Origin: PLanc-01 sp035342095
Lineage (GTDB): Bacteria > Planctomycetota > Phycisphaerae > Sedimentisphaerales > Anaerobacaceae
Length of the DNA stretch: 60,076 nucleotides
Reading direction: 5' to 3'
Assembly: GCA_035342095.1 (NCBI GenBank)
Contig: DAOQWL010000033.1
Coordinates: forward strand, 1 to 60,076
Below are positions 44,635-52,553 of the stretch, piece by piece. Within the stretch, counting starts at the first letter, position 1. Each line of letters begins with the position of its first letter. The translations under genes were made by a program, and so were the position numbers. The notes beneath the pieces are model-generated. The model saw only the letters and a list, made by a program, of their open reading frames with translations. It did no database searches and was not told where the DNA came from.

Positions 44635-45195
44635 TCAGCCCTTGGCCCGACCGCCGTAGGAGCCGTCTTCCGTGTTCACGCGGACGACCTCGCCGACCTC
44701 GATGAACGGAGGCACCCGAATCCTCAGGCCGCCCTCGAGGGTTGCATCCTTCATCTGGTTCGTGGCGGTTGCACCCTTCGGCACCGGCGTCGTCTCCGCC
44801 ACCGCCAGCTCCACGACCTTGGGCAGTTCGAGCGACACGATATTGCCCTCGTGCGTCAATGCCACCACCGGCGTGTTCGGCTTGAAGTACTTGATCGAAT
44901 CGCCGAGCAGCTCGTCGGAGACCGTCAACTGGTCGTAGGTCTTGTTGTCCATGAAGATGTGCGAATTCTTGTCGGAGTAGAGGTACTCCATCTCCCGGCG
45001 GTCGAGAAAGGCCTGTTCCACTTCCTCCGTGGAGCGCAGACGCTTCTCGATCATGGTGCCGTCGGAGAGCCGTCGGAGCTTCGCCTGCACGAAAGCCCGC
45101 AGGTTGCCCGGCGTCACGTGCGTCGAGACCGTGCAGATGCACAAATGATTTTCCATCATGAAGGCCATCCCCGGCCTCATTTCGCTTGCTTTCAC
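44635..45195 (-). CDS. efp: Elongation factor P
   Basis: 186-residue EF-P, which relieves ribosome stalling at polyproline stretches. GTG 45195 has GAGGTG seven bases upstream and gives the usual N-terminus VKASEMRPGMAF. The KOW-like domain I and OB domains (EYLYSDKNSHIFMDN, LPKVVELAVAETTP, RIRVPPFIEVGEVVRVNTED) are complete. The tip loop reads HVTPGNLRAFV, so the position of the lysine modified in E. coli (PGKG) is an asparagine, implying neither EpmA-type beta-lysylation nor a simple lysine modification. The gene is led by a near-consensus promoter at 45321-45349. Longer frames to 45315 are unlikely. Confidence 0.94.
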   Translation of the reverse strand: MKASEMRPGMAFMMENHLCICTVSTHVTPGNLRAFVQAKLRRLSDGTMIEKRLRSTEEVEQAFLDRREMEYLYSDKNSHIFMDNKTYDQLTVSDELLGDSIKYFKPNTPVVALTHEGNIVSLELPKVVELAVAETTPVPKGATATNQMKDATLEGGLRIRVPPFIEVGEVVRVNTEDGSYGGRAKG

Positions 45196-45687
45196 TGCCT
45201 GCACCTCAGAACAAACCAGACCCATTGATTCCGTCGGAATCGGTCTTCCCGCGCGCCGAGGCCGGCGCACGCGAATACAACTCGCCCACAACACGAGGCG
45301 ACGACGGATAAGCAAGGATGAGTATAGACGGTGCCGAACCCCTTGTCAAGCAAGACTTTGCCGCATTCGGCCCGGCGGGCGGCGGCCCCTTCGGCCGGGG
45401 TCGGGCGCAATAAAAAGGGCCGTGGAGGGTTGTCCGCGGCCGAATCGCAAAGGGTCTGGTAAAGACCGCTTGTGATGCTCAACGGGTATTGCCCGCCTCC
45501 ATGCGGCAATTGAGCAATTCATTCTACCGATCTCGGGACCGCGCGTCAAACAAATAATGCCCACTTTTTGCCAATCGCCGGGCCATTTCGCAGCACGTCC
45601 AGCGGTACGACTAGCCGACGGGGTCCTTTTCCAGTACAATCCTGCCTGGTGAACTGGGCATCCATACTTGATCGGGACGCAGAATCC
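45196..45687. other. Divergent intergenic region between efp and der
   Basis: 492 bases without a supported gene. It holds the efp promoter and, near 45363-45400, a GC-rich hairpin (GGCCCCTTCGGCCGGGG). Around 45420-45530 lies AAAAAGGGCCGTGGAGGG and a TGCTCAACGGGTATTGCC stretch with partial inverted repeats (TTGAGC downstream). No clear der promoter was identified. Confidence 0.5.
45321..45349 (-). promoter_or_regulatory. Sigma70-type promoter of efp
   Basis: Minus-strand -35 TTGACA (45344-45349) and -10 TATACT (45321-45326) with 17-base spacing, the strongest promoter match in the window. It leaves a leader of about 120 bases before the efp GTG. Confidence 0.8.
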
Positions 45688-47028
45688 ATGGGATTACCGG
45701 TAGCAGCGATAATCGGTCGGCCGAACGTGGGCAAGAGCAGTCTGCTCAACGCTCTGGCCGGGGAGATGATCAGCATCGTTGACCCGACGGCGGGCGTCAC
45801 GCGGGACCGCGTCAGCACGTTCATCGGGCGGGGCGACAAATTCTTCGAGCTGATCGACACCGGCGGCTACGGCATCGTCGATTCCGACCAGCTCAGCGAC
45901 CACATCGAGGGCCAGATCCTCCAGGCGATCGCCTCCGCGGACCTTGTCCTGTTCGTGGTCGATCTCCGCGAGGGGGTGACGCCGCTGGATGCGAGGATCG
46001 CGGAGCTGCTTCGCAAGCACGACCTCCCCGTCCTCGGCGTGGCGAACAAGGCCGACAGCGGCAGGATGTTCCCCGCCGCGGGAGAGTTCATCAAGTTCGG
46101 TTTCGGCGAGTTCCTCCCTGTCTCGGCGCAGAACAATCTGAACAAGGCTGTCCTGCTCGATGCGGTCTTCGAGCGGCTGGCGCCCCTGATCGAAGAGGGG
46201 GCGCCGCCCGAGCCGGTGATGAAGATCGCCATCGTGGGCAAACGCAACGCCGGCAAGAGCAGCATGGTCAACGCCATCGCGGGTAGCGAGCGGGTGATTG
46301 TCAGCGAGGTCCCGGGCACCACGCGCGACGCGGTGGACGTGCGAATCGAGAAGGACGGCAAGACCCTCGTCGTCATCGACACCGCCGGCGTCCGCAAGAA
46401 GGGCAAGATGGCCAACGACATCGAGTTCTACAGCAGCGTCCGCGCGACCCGCTCGGTCAAGCGGGCGGACGTCGTCTGGCTGCTGATCGACGCGACGGAG
46501 CCGGTCTCGCAGCCGGACAAGACGCTGGCGCAACTGATCGCCGACGAGCACAAGACCTGCATCCTCGTGGTGAACAAGTGGGACCTGGCCAAGGACGTGG
46601 CCGCCACCGGCGACTACGAGGAGTACCTGACGAAGGTGCTGCCCGGCCTGAAGTACGCTCCCATCTCGTTCACGACCGCGACCCTGGGCAAGAACGTCCA
46701 GAGCACGCTGGACCTGTCCGCGGAGCTGTTCAAGCAGGCGACCACGCACGTCGGCACGGGCCGTCTGAACAAGGCGTTCGAGATCATCAAGACCGAGCGG
46801 TCGGGGGCGCGCCGGTCGTCCGCGAAGACGCCGAAGATCTACTACGTCACGCAGGTGGCGACGAACCCGGTCACGTTCATGATGTTCGTGAACGATCCCG
46901 GCCTGTTTGACGAGGCGCACCGTCGCTTCATCGCGGGCCGGCTGCGGGACCTGTTGCCGATCCCGGAAGTCCCGATCCGCCTGCTGGCCCGTCCCAAGAG
47001 CAGCAGTCGGGACCACCCAAAGGACTAA
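45688..47028 (+). CDS. der: Ribosome-assembly GTPase Der (EngA)
   Basis: 446-residue double-GTPase needed for 50S subunit maturation. First G domain: G1 GRPNVGKSS, G3 DTGGYG, G4 NKAD; second: G1 GKRNAGKSS, G3 DTAGVRKKG, G4 NKWD; then the C-terminal KH-like domain (KIYYVTQVATNPVTFMMFVN). All motifs intact; G1 of the second domain has Arg-Asn-Ala where Pro-Asn-Val or similar is more common. ATG 45688 is where homology begins; the 40 codons upstream are not conserved-looking. Peroxiredoxin follows 121 bases downstream. Confidence 0.97.
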   Translation: MGLPVAAIIGRPNVGKSSLLNALAGEMISIVDPTAGVTRDRVSTFIGRGDKFFELIDTGGYGIVDSDQLSDHIEGQILQAIASADLVLFVVDLREGVTPLDARIAELLRKHDLPVLGVANKADSGRMFPAAGEFIKFGFGEFLPVSAQNNLNKAVLLDAVFERLAPLIEEGAPPEPVMKIAIVGKRNAGKSSMVNAIAGSERVIVSEVPGTTRDAVDVRIEKDGKTLVVIDTAGVRKKGKMANDIEFYSSVRATRSVKRADVVWLLIDATEPVSQPDKTLAQLIADEHKTCILVVNKWDLAKDVAATGDYEEYLTKVLPGLKYAPISFTTATLGKNVQSTLDLSAELFKQATTHVGTGRLNKAFEIIKTERSGARRSSAKTPKIYYVTQVATNPVTFMMFVNDPGLFDEAHRRFIAGRLRDLLPIPEVPIRLLARPKSSSRDHPKD

Positions 47029-47149
47029 ACGCCCGTATCCGCCTGCCGCGGTGCTTCTGAACCGAATGCCGTTCCTGTGCGTACACCTGCCGGAAAGGGC
47101 CGGCCACTACGTCGGTCCGCAACTTCTACGTATAGGAAAGGCCTGCGCC

Positions 47150-47770
47150 ATGCGTCGGACATCGCCCTTCATTGTCGTTGGCTTACCGTGTTTGTTCGTG
47201 GGTCTCTGGGTCGTATCAGGCGGCGCGCGGGAGCAGCCGCCCGAGCCTGGGATGGCCGTCGGAGACAAGGCCCCGCAGTTCAACGCCAATACGCATGCCG
47301 GCGACCTGTGGCAGACGCAGGACCACGTCGGTCGCGGCAAGTACCTCGTGGTCTATTTCTATCCCGCCGCGATGACAGGCGGATGCACGAAGCAGGCGTG
47401 CAGCTATCGCGATCAGGCAGCGGACCTGGGGGGCCTGGATGTCGAAGTCGTCGGCGTCAGCGCGGACTCGGTGAACAGCCTCAAGCTCTTCCGCGAGGCC
47501 CAGAACCTGAACTTCACGCTGCTGTCCGATGTGAACGGCTACATCGCCCGTCAGTTCGGCGTTCCGATCAGCCAGGGGGGTTCCTTCAAGACCACCATCG
47601 ACGGCAAGGACGTCGTCCTCAAGCGGCCCTACACCTTCGCCCGCTGGACCTTCGTCATCGGCAAGGACGGCAGGGTCCTCTCGAAGGATACTGCGGTCGA
47701 TCCCTCGAACGACAGCCAGAAGGCCCTCGATTTCCTGCAACACCTCGGGAATGCCGCAACTCGCTCGTAG
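47150..47770 (+). CDS. Exported peroxiredoxin, PrxQ/BCP-like
   Basis: 206-residue peroxiredoxin with an N-terminal hydrophobic signal (SPFIVVGLPCLFVGLWVVSG). The domain starts PGMAVGDKAPQFN; the peroxidatic cysteine lies in TGGCTKQACSYRD, with a second cysteine five residues later as in the BCP/PrxQ group, where the pair forms an intramolecular disulphide. It reduces hydroperoxides outside the cytoplasm. ATG 47150 has AAAGG nine bases upstream. The TAG stop lies within the left end of the composite repeat at 47767-47900, so the last residues (ATRS) may have been altered by insertion. Confidence 0.9.
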   Translation: MRRTSPFIVVGLPCLFVGLWVVSGGAREQPPEPGMAVGDKAPQFNANTHAGDLWQTQDHVGRGKYLVVYFYPAAMTGGCTKQACSYRDQAADLGGLDVEVVGVSADSVNSLKLFREAQNLNFTLLSDVNGYIARQFGVPISQGGSFKTTIDGKDVVLKRPYTFARWTFVIGKDGRVLSKDTAVDPSNDSQKALDFLQHLGNAATRS

Positions 47771-47900
47771 TACGTCGTCCACCCTAAAATGGTGGATACG
47801 ACCGCGGCAGTGTGTCGCGGGCATCCTGCCCGCGATTCGAGGGCGGGACGCCCTCGACACAAGCGTGGCCACCCACCAAATTAAGATGGACGGCGTAGTA
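47767..47900. repeat. Composite inverted-repeat element with nested palindrome
   Basis: Left end GTAGTACGTCGTCCACCC then TAAAATGGTGG; right end CCACCCACCAAATTAAGATG then GACGGCGTAGTA, an inverted copy. Inside, 47812-47860, lies a second palindrome with ends GTGTCG and CGACAC around CGGGCATCCTGCCCGC and GGGCGGGACGCCC. Matching ends occur at 31230-31246 and at 60013-60044. Confidence 0.75.
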
Positions 47901-48067
47901 GGGTGCGTACCACGCACCATTCCTGCCGATTCTCTACCACAGGGGGGCACGGAAGGAACCGCGACGGACGCGAATTTGACTCTGTCATTCCCGCGGGGCG
48001 GGAATCCATGCCTCCGACACACGGCACCTCGCGTCTCACGGAAGACGAATCCGCCCACCGTTGTCGC
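47901..48067. other. Repeat-rich spacer
   Basis: Contains GTAGGGTGCGTACCACGCAC (47900-47920), and GTCATTCCCGCGGGGCGGG with AATCCATG (47982-48011), the latter shared with 26204-26262. No gene is seen. Confidence 0.5.
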
Positions 48068-49042
48068 CTATTGGCCGCGGTTCTGGACGGGTTGCAGCGT
48101 CCTCTTCTCGACGCCGTCGTGAGTGATCTTGATGGGCTGAATGAACCCCTTTTCATCGAAGTACATTCTGTCCATGCAGGTCACGCGATGGTTGGCATCG
48201 GTTTCGCCCAGCGGACGGCGATGGTACACCGCGTACCAGAGATCCGCCTGGGGATCGTGAATGACCGAGTGATGCCCCGCGCCGGTGGCGACGGCCGGGT
48301 CCTGCTGCAAGACCTTGCCGATCCTCTGGAACGGCCCGAGCACCGAGTCCGCCATGGCGTAGGCGACGCTGTAATGGGGTCCTCCCCAGCCGCCTTCCGA
48401 CCACATGAAATAGTACTTGCCATCCCGCAGAAACATGACCGGCCCTTCCACGTAGCCTTGGGGCGTGATCTCCTTGAAGACGGCGCCGTCGTCGAACGGG
48501 ACGAACCCGGTGAAGTCGCCCTTGAGCCTGGCGATATTGCAGTGGGACCAGCCGCCGTAGATCATGTAGTACCGGCCGTCCTTGTCCAGGAATACGAATT
48601 GATCGATCGGCTGAGCGCCGTTGTGAATCTGGCCGATCAGGGGCTTGCCCAGCAGGTCCTTGTACGGGCCGTCCGGCCGATCCGCAACCGCGACGCCGAT
48701 GCCGCCGATCTCGCCTTCGTGCACGTCGTTGGCGCCGAAGAACAGGTAGAACCTGCCGTCCTTCTGCACGATCGCCGGCGCCCACAGGGCCCGACGCAGC
48801 CAGGGAATGTCCTGGTTGCTGATGATCCGCTCGTGCCGGGTCCAGGTCACGAGGTCCTTCGAAGAGAAGGCGTCGAAGTGGAGTTGCCGGTCGTAGGGAG
48901 CGGAATACGTCGGGAAGATCCAGTACTCATCCCCGAGGATCGTGCCTTCCGGGTCCGCATACCAGCCCTCGAAGAGTGGATTCCCCGCGCGGGCGGGAGC
49001 AAGGATGGCCATCATCAGAAGAACCGCGTTCAATGCTTTCAT
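48068..49042 (-). CDS. Secreted glycoside hydrolase family 43-like enzyme
   Basis: 324-residue exported protein with the five-bladed beta-propeller plan of GH43. Signal peptide MKALNAVLLMMAILAPARAG. The first catalytic-type aspartate lies in EGWYADPEGTILGDEYWIF (ADPE), the second in GAQPIDQFVFLDKDGRYYMI, and the general acid is likely the Glu of GYVEGPVMFLRDGKYYFMWS. Substrates of the family are arabino- and xylo-configured glycans; specificity is not evident. Start 49042 is preferred to TTG 49048. With the DUF2961 and DUF1080 proteins it indicates a plant- or algal-glycan degrading lifestyle. Confidence 0.9.
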   Translation of the reverse strand: MKALNAVLLMMAILAPARAGNPLFEGWYADPEGTILGDEYWIFPTYSAPYDRQLHFDAFSSKDLVTWTRHERIISNQDIPWLRRALWAPAIVQKDGRFYLFFGANDVHEGEIGGIGVAVADRPDGPYKDLLGKPLIGQIHNGAQPIDQFVFLDKDGRYYMIYGGWSHCNIARLKGDFTGFVPFDDGAVFKEITPQGYVEGPVMFLRDGKYYFMWSEGGWGGPHYSVAYAMADSVLGPFQRIGKVLQQDPAVATGAGHHSVIHDPQADLWYAVYHRRPLGETDANHRVTCMDRMYFDEKGFIQPIKITHDGVEKRTLQPVQNRGQ

Positions 49043-49396
49043 GCCCAATCGTCCCTTACCGATATCCGTTGGTGTTCAACTCGTCTGATACTTCGTCGGT
49101 CTGGCCGTATTATAGGAGTCCGCGCACGCAGGGCAAGGCGAAGGCAATGGGTATTCCTCGCGTTCTTCTCTCGCCGAAACGCCCAGGACGGCGGAGGGAA
49201 AAGGGACGCTTGGGAATTGGCGTCAGCGGTGGGGCGGGCTGTGCCCACCGTGGTTGTCTTGTCGGCGGTTGCAGAACGGAGATCGTCGGCCTTGCACATC
49301 TGCGGACCGGGCGTCATACTGGCGTTCGAGAAGGGTGGCCGCCGAGTCGGTCATCGTCACTCGGGAAACGTCGGACAACTCAGAAGGAGAGCAACG
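49043..49396. other. Intergenic region between GH43 and VOC genes
   Basis: 354 bases between divergent genes. Near 49229-49250 it carries GGGCGGGCTGTGCCCACCG, related to the repeat inside the double-SIS gene at 38040-38130. No coding signal is apparent. Confidence 0.5.
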
Positions 49397-49927
49397 ATGA
49401 AGAATCGAATGGTTCTGTTGATTGCAGCAGTGGCTTTGGCGGGCGTTCTCGCGGTCTCGGCGGCCCAGAAGCAGCCGGAAAAGGCACAGTTCTCCCGGAC
49501 GACCATCGATCTGGGCGTCGTGGTCAGCGACGTGGACAAGGCCGTGAAGTTCTACACCGAAGCGCTGGGCTTCACGAAAGTGGGCGAGTTCGACGTCTCC
49601 GAGCAACTGGCGGGCGATACCGGCCTGACCGACAGACAGCCGTTCCAGGTTCAGGTCTTCGCCCTGGGCGACGATCCCTCGGCCACAAAGCTCAAGATCA
49701 TGTCCATCGCGGGCTCCAAGCCGGTGGCCAATCAGTACATCGGATCGAGCCTCGGATTCCGCTACCTGACGGTCTTCGTCGCGGACCTGAACAAGGCCCT
49801 GGACCGGCTCCAGCAGAACGGCATCTCGCCCGTCAAGCCGGCCTACCCCCTCGGCGGCGACAGCCACCTGATTCTCGTCAAGGACCCGGACGGCAACATC
49901 ATCGAACTCATCGGACCCAGGCCATAA
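49397..49927 (+). CDS. Exported VOC/glyoxalase-fold protein
   Basis: 176-residue protein with a signal peptide (VLLIAAVALAGVLAVSAAQ) and a vicinal-oxygen-chelate domain: LGVVVSDVDKAVKFYTEALG, then YLTVFVADLNKALDRLQQNG and DPDGNIIELIGP. The family includes glyoxalase, dioxygenases and resistance proteins; metal ligands are only partly evident (Glu in IIEL), and export is unusual. GAAGGAGAG precedes the ATG. Function unknown beyond fold. Confidence 0.88.
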   Translation: MKNRMVLLIAAVALAGVLAVSAAQKQPEKAQFSRTTIDLGVVVSDVDKAVKFYTEALGFTKVGEFDVSEQLAGDTGLTDRQPFQVQVFALGDDPSATKLKIMSIAGSKPVANQYIGSSLGFRYLTVFVADLNKALDRLQQNGISPVKPAYPLGGDSHLILVKDPDGNIIELIGPRP

Positions 49928-49987
49928 CGCGAAACGCGCTCTTCGCGCAACGGCCCCAGACGTGCCTGCCAGAGAGCTACCACGTCA

Positions 49988-50071
49988 CCAAAAAACGGTA
50001 GCTGTCCCTAATATACCAAAAAACGGTAGCTGTCCCTAATATACCAAAAAACGGTAGCTGTCCCTAATATA
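49988..50071. repeat. Three tandem copies of a 28-base repeat
   Basis: Unit CCAAAAAACGGTAGCTGTCC then CTAATATA occurs at 49988-50015, 50016-50043 and 50044-50071 without differences or spacers. It lies 60 bases after the VOC gene. Similar phrases are often found beside REP-associated tyrosine transposases, but no transposase gene is present here. Confidence 0.9.
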
Positions 50072-50083
50072 CCCGTTCCAACT

Positions 50084-50283
50084 GGCGAATTAACATGGTA
50101 AGCGCAACAAGCGGATGTGCGACAAATCAGCGTGATCCTTCCCCTGGACCATGTTCCTGGCCCAAAGCGGTAAATCCCAGGGGTCTGGGGACAGCGTCCC
50201 CAGGTTATCACGATGGAGTTATGCGGGCCTACAGCCCCGAAACCAGCGTTTCTGGCGTGTTGCGCTTCGCATGTTAATGCGCC
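50084..50283. mobile_element. 200-base inverted-repeat element, no coding region
   Basis: Left end GGCGAATTAACATGGTAAGC then GCAACAAGCG (50084-50113); right end, on the other strand, GGCGCATTAACATGCGAAGC then GCAACACGCC (50283-50254): 25 of 30 positions agree. The inside has CAGGGGTCTGGGGACAGCGT and no open frame with a ribosome binding site. A single-ended copy lies at 34625-34682. Looks like a miniature element. Confidence 0.6.
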
Positions 50284-50668
50284 ACTCCCGTTCCGCGTGC
50301 TCTTCGCCCAATTCCAGGAAGTCGAACGCGTATTCATCTCTGATCGCCAGTTTGGCTTGCGCGGTGTCTCGCGGATTGGCGGTCGAACCATCGGGGCCAA
50401 CGGATCGTATTGATATAGATCGACCGCTGAAGGTGTATCCACCGTGTGGCGCCGGTCTGGCTTGAGGGGGTTCTGCCACAATTATGGTTGACAGATCCAA
50501 ATAAGGCGGTATAGTAGAAGAGTGTGGGTTGAGACGTGAACGAATGAGAGCCCACGCCAGCGAACCATAGGGCTTTTGTCGGATGTGCCGGCAGGCCTTC
50601 AACAATCACTTGTCTGAAGTGGTTTGGTCTATTGTTGTCTGTCTGGACACTGTTATTGGAGCACGGAC
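50284..50668. other. Gene-free region with promoter
   Basis: No supported gene. Contains the promoter at 50488-50515 and ordinary sequence; the region begins with CACTCCCGTTCCGCGTGCTC and similar GC-rich stretches. Confidence 0.4.
50488..50515 (+). promoter_or_regulatory. Sigma70-type promoter, long leader or ncRNA
   Basis: TTGACA (50488-50493), 16-base spacer, TATAGT (50510-50515). It points toward the YHVC-domain genes, but the first well-supported start is 765 bases away, so it may drive small ORFs or an RNA. Confidence 0.6.
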
Positions 50669-50845
50669 ATGGCCACCGCCAAGATCCATCGCATCTTGTC
50701 GACGCTGGGATCGCCGCACGGCGAGAGTCCCTGCCGGAGCTTTCCGTGCGCGCTCTCCGGCCTGGCCCACGAGAGCAAGCATCCCCATCTCGCCAGGAGC
50801 GATGATCCACCGGTAAGCGTCTCCCCGCCGACAGGTTCCGTGTAG
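50669..50845 (+). CDS. Candidate small protein, unknown
   Basis: 58 residues beginning MATAKIHRILSTLGSPHGES. GGAG lies seven bases before the ATG, and the frame starts about 150 bases after the promoter at 50488. No family is recognised, and it could be chance in high-GC sequence; the first 15 residues look helical and basic. Confidence 0.3.
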   Translation: MATAKIHRILSTLGSPHGESPCRSFPCALSGLAHESKHPHLARSDDPPVSVSPPTGSV

Positions 50846-51016
50846 GTCCCGCGTTCGTCTCGCATGTGCTGCTGGCGCCCGCCTGTTGCGTAAGCACGCG
50901 CATCGGAGATCTTCCTTCGTGCATATCCCGGCGGCCCGGTCCTCGGGACGATGTACGGCGAGCCCTATGCGGGATTTCGACCCCGTCACGCAATCACAGA
51001 ACAGGAGTGCGCGAAC

Positions 51017-51265
51017 ATGACGCCATCGTGGATCCAACTACGCACGACGGACCCTGACGGAATCGCAGATACGGTCAGGGCCAACGCCGGACGAAGAGGA
51101 GAGACCGGATTCGCAGGTCCGACATCGTGCCGGATAGGCGCGATTCCAGGTCCGCGGATACGAGAACCTGAATCGGGAACCAGACGTGGAGCGGTAGGTC
51201 GGTCCTGGAGTGGATCGCGGCGAGGCGCAGTCACTGCGTCGCGTCTGTGCCCAGACGAAAAGTGA
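51017..51265 (+). CDS. Candidate small protein upstream of YHVC genes
   Basis: 82 residues beginning MTPSWIQLRTTDPDGIADTV. AGGAG lies nine bases before the ATG, and the stop is 14 bases before the next gene, whose ribosome binding site follows directly, so it could be the first cistron. The C-terminus is Arg/Gly/Ser-rich and unlike a folded protein. No family recognised; may be a chance frame. Confidence 0.3.
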   Translation: MTPSWIQLRTTDPDGIADTVRANAGRRGETGFAGPTSCRIGAIPGPRIREPESGTRRGAVGRSWSGSRRGAVTASRLCPDEK

Positions 51266-51279
51266 AAGGAGATGAGTCA

Positions 51280-51978
51280 ATGACCCACAAGAGGATACAG
51301 CAGATCATCACCAGAGCCATCGCCCAAACGCCGATGGAGTCCTGGAAGTGCTACCACGTGTGCTGGTGGGAAGGGAAGATCCAGTGCTGCCACGTCCACC
51401 ACACGAAAGAGCATCACGCGTCGTTCTTCGCCGCCAATGGATCGGTATTCGCGGACGGACTGAACGAGTGCCAGTGGAGACTCCTGACGAGCCGGGTGGA
51501 GGAATTCTGCCGCAGCCGCGGGATCTCGTTGCGCGGCGGATGGCGGCCGCGACTGCGACAGACGGCAGGCGCCGGTCGGGAGAGACGTCAGATCACGGAG
51601 TTCGATTCTCTGCGTCTGAACACCCTGATTGCGGACATCAAGGCGCCCGGCGCGCCTGTGAGTCCCTTCCTGGACAGGCTTGAGCGGGTGCTGGAATCGG
51701 CCCGCACCGTCGCTCCCAGAGAGGTTGAGGCCAACGTCGTCACGATGAACTCACAGGTGCGCCTGAAGGACCGGAAGGGAAAGGACGAGATAACCTGTTC
51801 TCTCGTCTTCCCGCTGGACGCCGTGAAGGGCGAGGACCTCGGCAAGAAGAACGTCTCGGTCCTTTCGCCGATGGGTCTGTCGATTCTCGGGCGACGAGTC
51901 GGCGACACCATCGAAGGGCGCATCCACGTCGACCAGATGCTGTATCAGCCGGAAGCCGCAGGGGATTTTCACCTCTGA
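51280..51978 (+). CDS. YHVC-domain protein with Rnk/GreA-C-like domain
   Basis: 232 residues. N-terminal domain (about 1-90) unknown: MTHKRIQQIITRAIAQTPM, then CYHVCWWEGKIQCCHVHHTK and WRLLTSRVEEFCRSRGISL; rich in Cys and His, so metal binding is possible. The C-terminal part (from ITEFDSLRLNTLI, about residue 105) matches the Rnk/GreA-GreB C-terminal plan: ANVVTMNSQVRLKDRKGKDE, then SPMGLSILGRRVGDTIEGRI. Rnk-type domains bind RNA polymerase's secondary channel region or act in nucleotide metabolism regulation. AAAGGAG lies eight bases before ATG 51280. A shorter paralog of the N-domain follows. Function inferred only for the C-terminal domain. Confidence 0.75.
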   Translation: MTHKRIQQIITRAIAQTPMESWKCYHVCWWEGKIQCCHVHHTKEHHASFFAANGSVFADGLNECQWRLLTSRVEEFCRSRGISLRGGWRPRLRQTAGAGRERRQITEFDSLRLNTLIADIKAPGAPVSPFLDRLERVLESARTVAPREVEANVVTMNSQVRLKDRKGKDEITCSLVFPLDAVKGEDLGKKNVSVLSPMGLSILGRRVGDTIEGRIHVDQMLYQPEAAGDFHL

Positions 51979-52060
51979 GCAGGCAGAGCATGGGATCGAT
52001 CAACCTTGGCAAGTCCTCGAACGGCACGCACAACACGCGTGAGAGTCTAAAGGAGACGAT

Positions 52061-52384
52061 ATGATGATGGAAAGACAGGTCCGAGACATGCTGATGAGCG
52101 CCATCGACGCTGCACAACCCGATCCGCTCCGGCGCTACCACGTGTGTTACTGGCAAGGTGAGATCCAGTGTCTTCCGTCTCGCCACACGACGAAGTCCCA
52201 TCCCGTCTTCTTCACGATCGCGGGGCAGGTCCTGGCACGTGGACTTTCGCCGCGCCAGTTGTGGGTTCTGACACATCGGGTCTTTCACATCTGCAGGATG
52301 ACGGGCCTGTCGCTCGACGGCCTGTCCGAGAACAACGAGATGGTCGCCTCGAACAGACGTGAACTCCAGGAGGAACTCGCATGA
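52061..52384 (+). CDS. YHVC-domain protein, stand-alone paralog
   Basis: 107 residues homologous to the N-terminal domain of the gene at 51280: RRYHVCYWQGEIQCLPSRHT aligns with KCYHVCWWEGKIQCCHVHHT, and WVLTHRVFHICRMTGLSLDG with WRLLTSRVEEFCRSRGISLR. The C-terminal Rnk-like part is absent. AAAGGAGACGAT precedes the ATG, very like the upstream gene's site. The stop overlaps the next ATG as ATGA. Tandem duplication is evident; function unknown. Confidence 0.75.
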   Translation: MMMERQVRDMLMSAIDAAQPDPLRRYHVCYWQGEIQCLPSRHTTKSHPVFFTIAGQVLARGLSPRQLWVLTHRVFHICRMTGLSLDGLSENNEMVASNRRELQEELA

Positions 52385-52500
52385 GAATCGAAGGACAGAT
52401 ACGAAGCATCGTAACAGGCGCCATCCGCGATGCGCAGGCCCAGCCGGTCCGCGATTACCACGGACGTCTTGGGACGTCTTGGGGTCAGCCCCTCGTTTAA
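52381..52500 (+). pseudogene. Truncated third YHVC-domain paralog
   Basis: 39 residues: MRIEGQIRSIVTGAIRDAQA then QPVRDYHG, aligning with the first 25-30 residues of the two upstream paralogs up to the conserved YH. After this the sequence becomes GGACGTCTTGGGACGTCTTG and the frame ends. It is coupled to the upstream gene by ATGA, so it was probably a working third cistron cut short by recombination. Confidence 0.65.
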
Positions 52501-52553
52501 GCGTGGCGAGCGGGTCCGACGGGCCGCGTCGGGCGGCGGAACCCTCCGAGTCG

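Noticed and set aside
45568..45687. Forty extra N-terminal codons on Der
   Set aside because: They lack conservation-like pattern and Der homology begins exactly at the ATG 45688.
49988..50071. CRISPR-like array from 28-base repeats
   Set aside because: The copies abut with no spacers and there are no cas genes.
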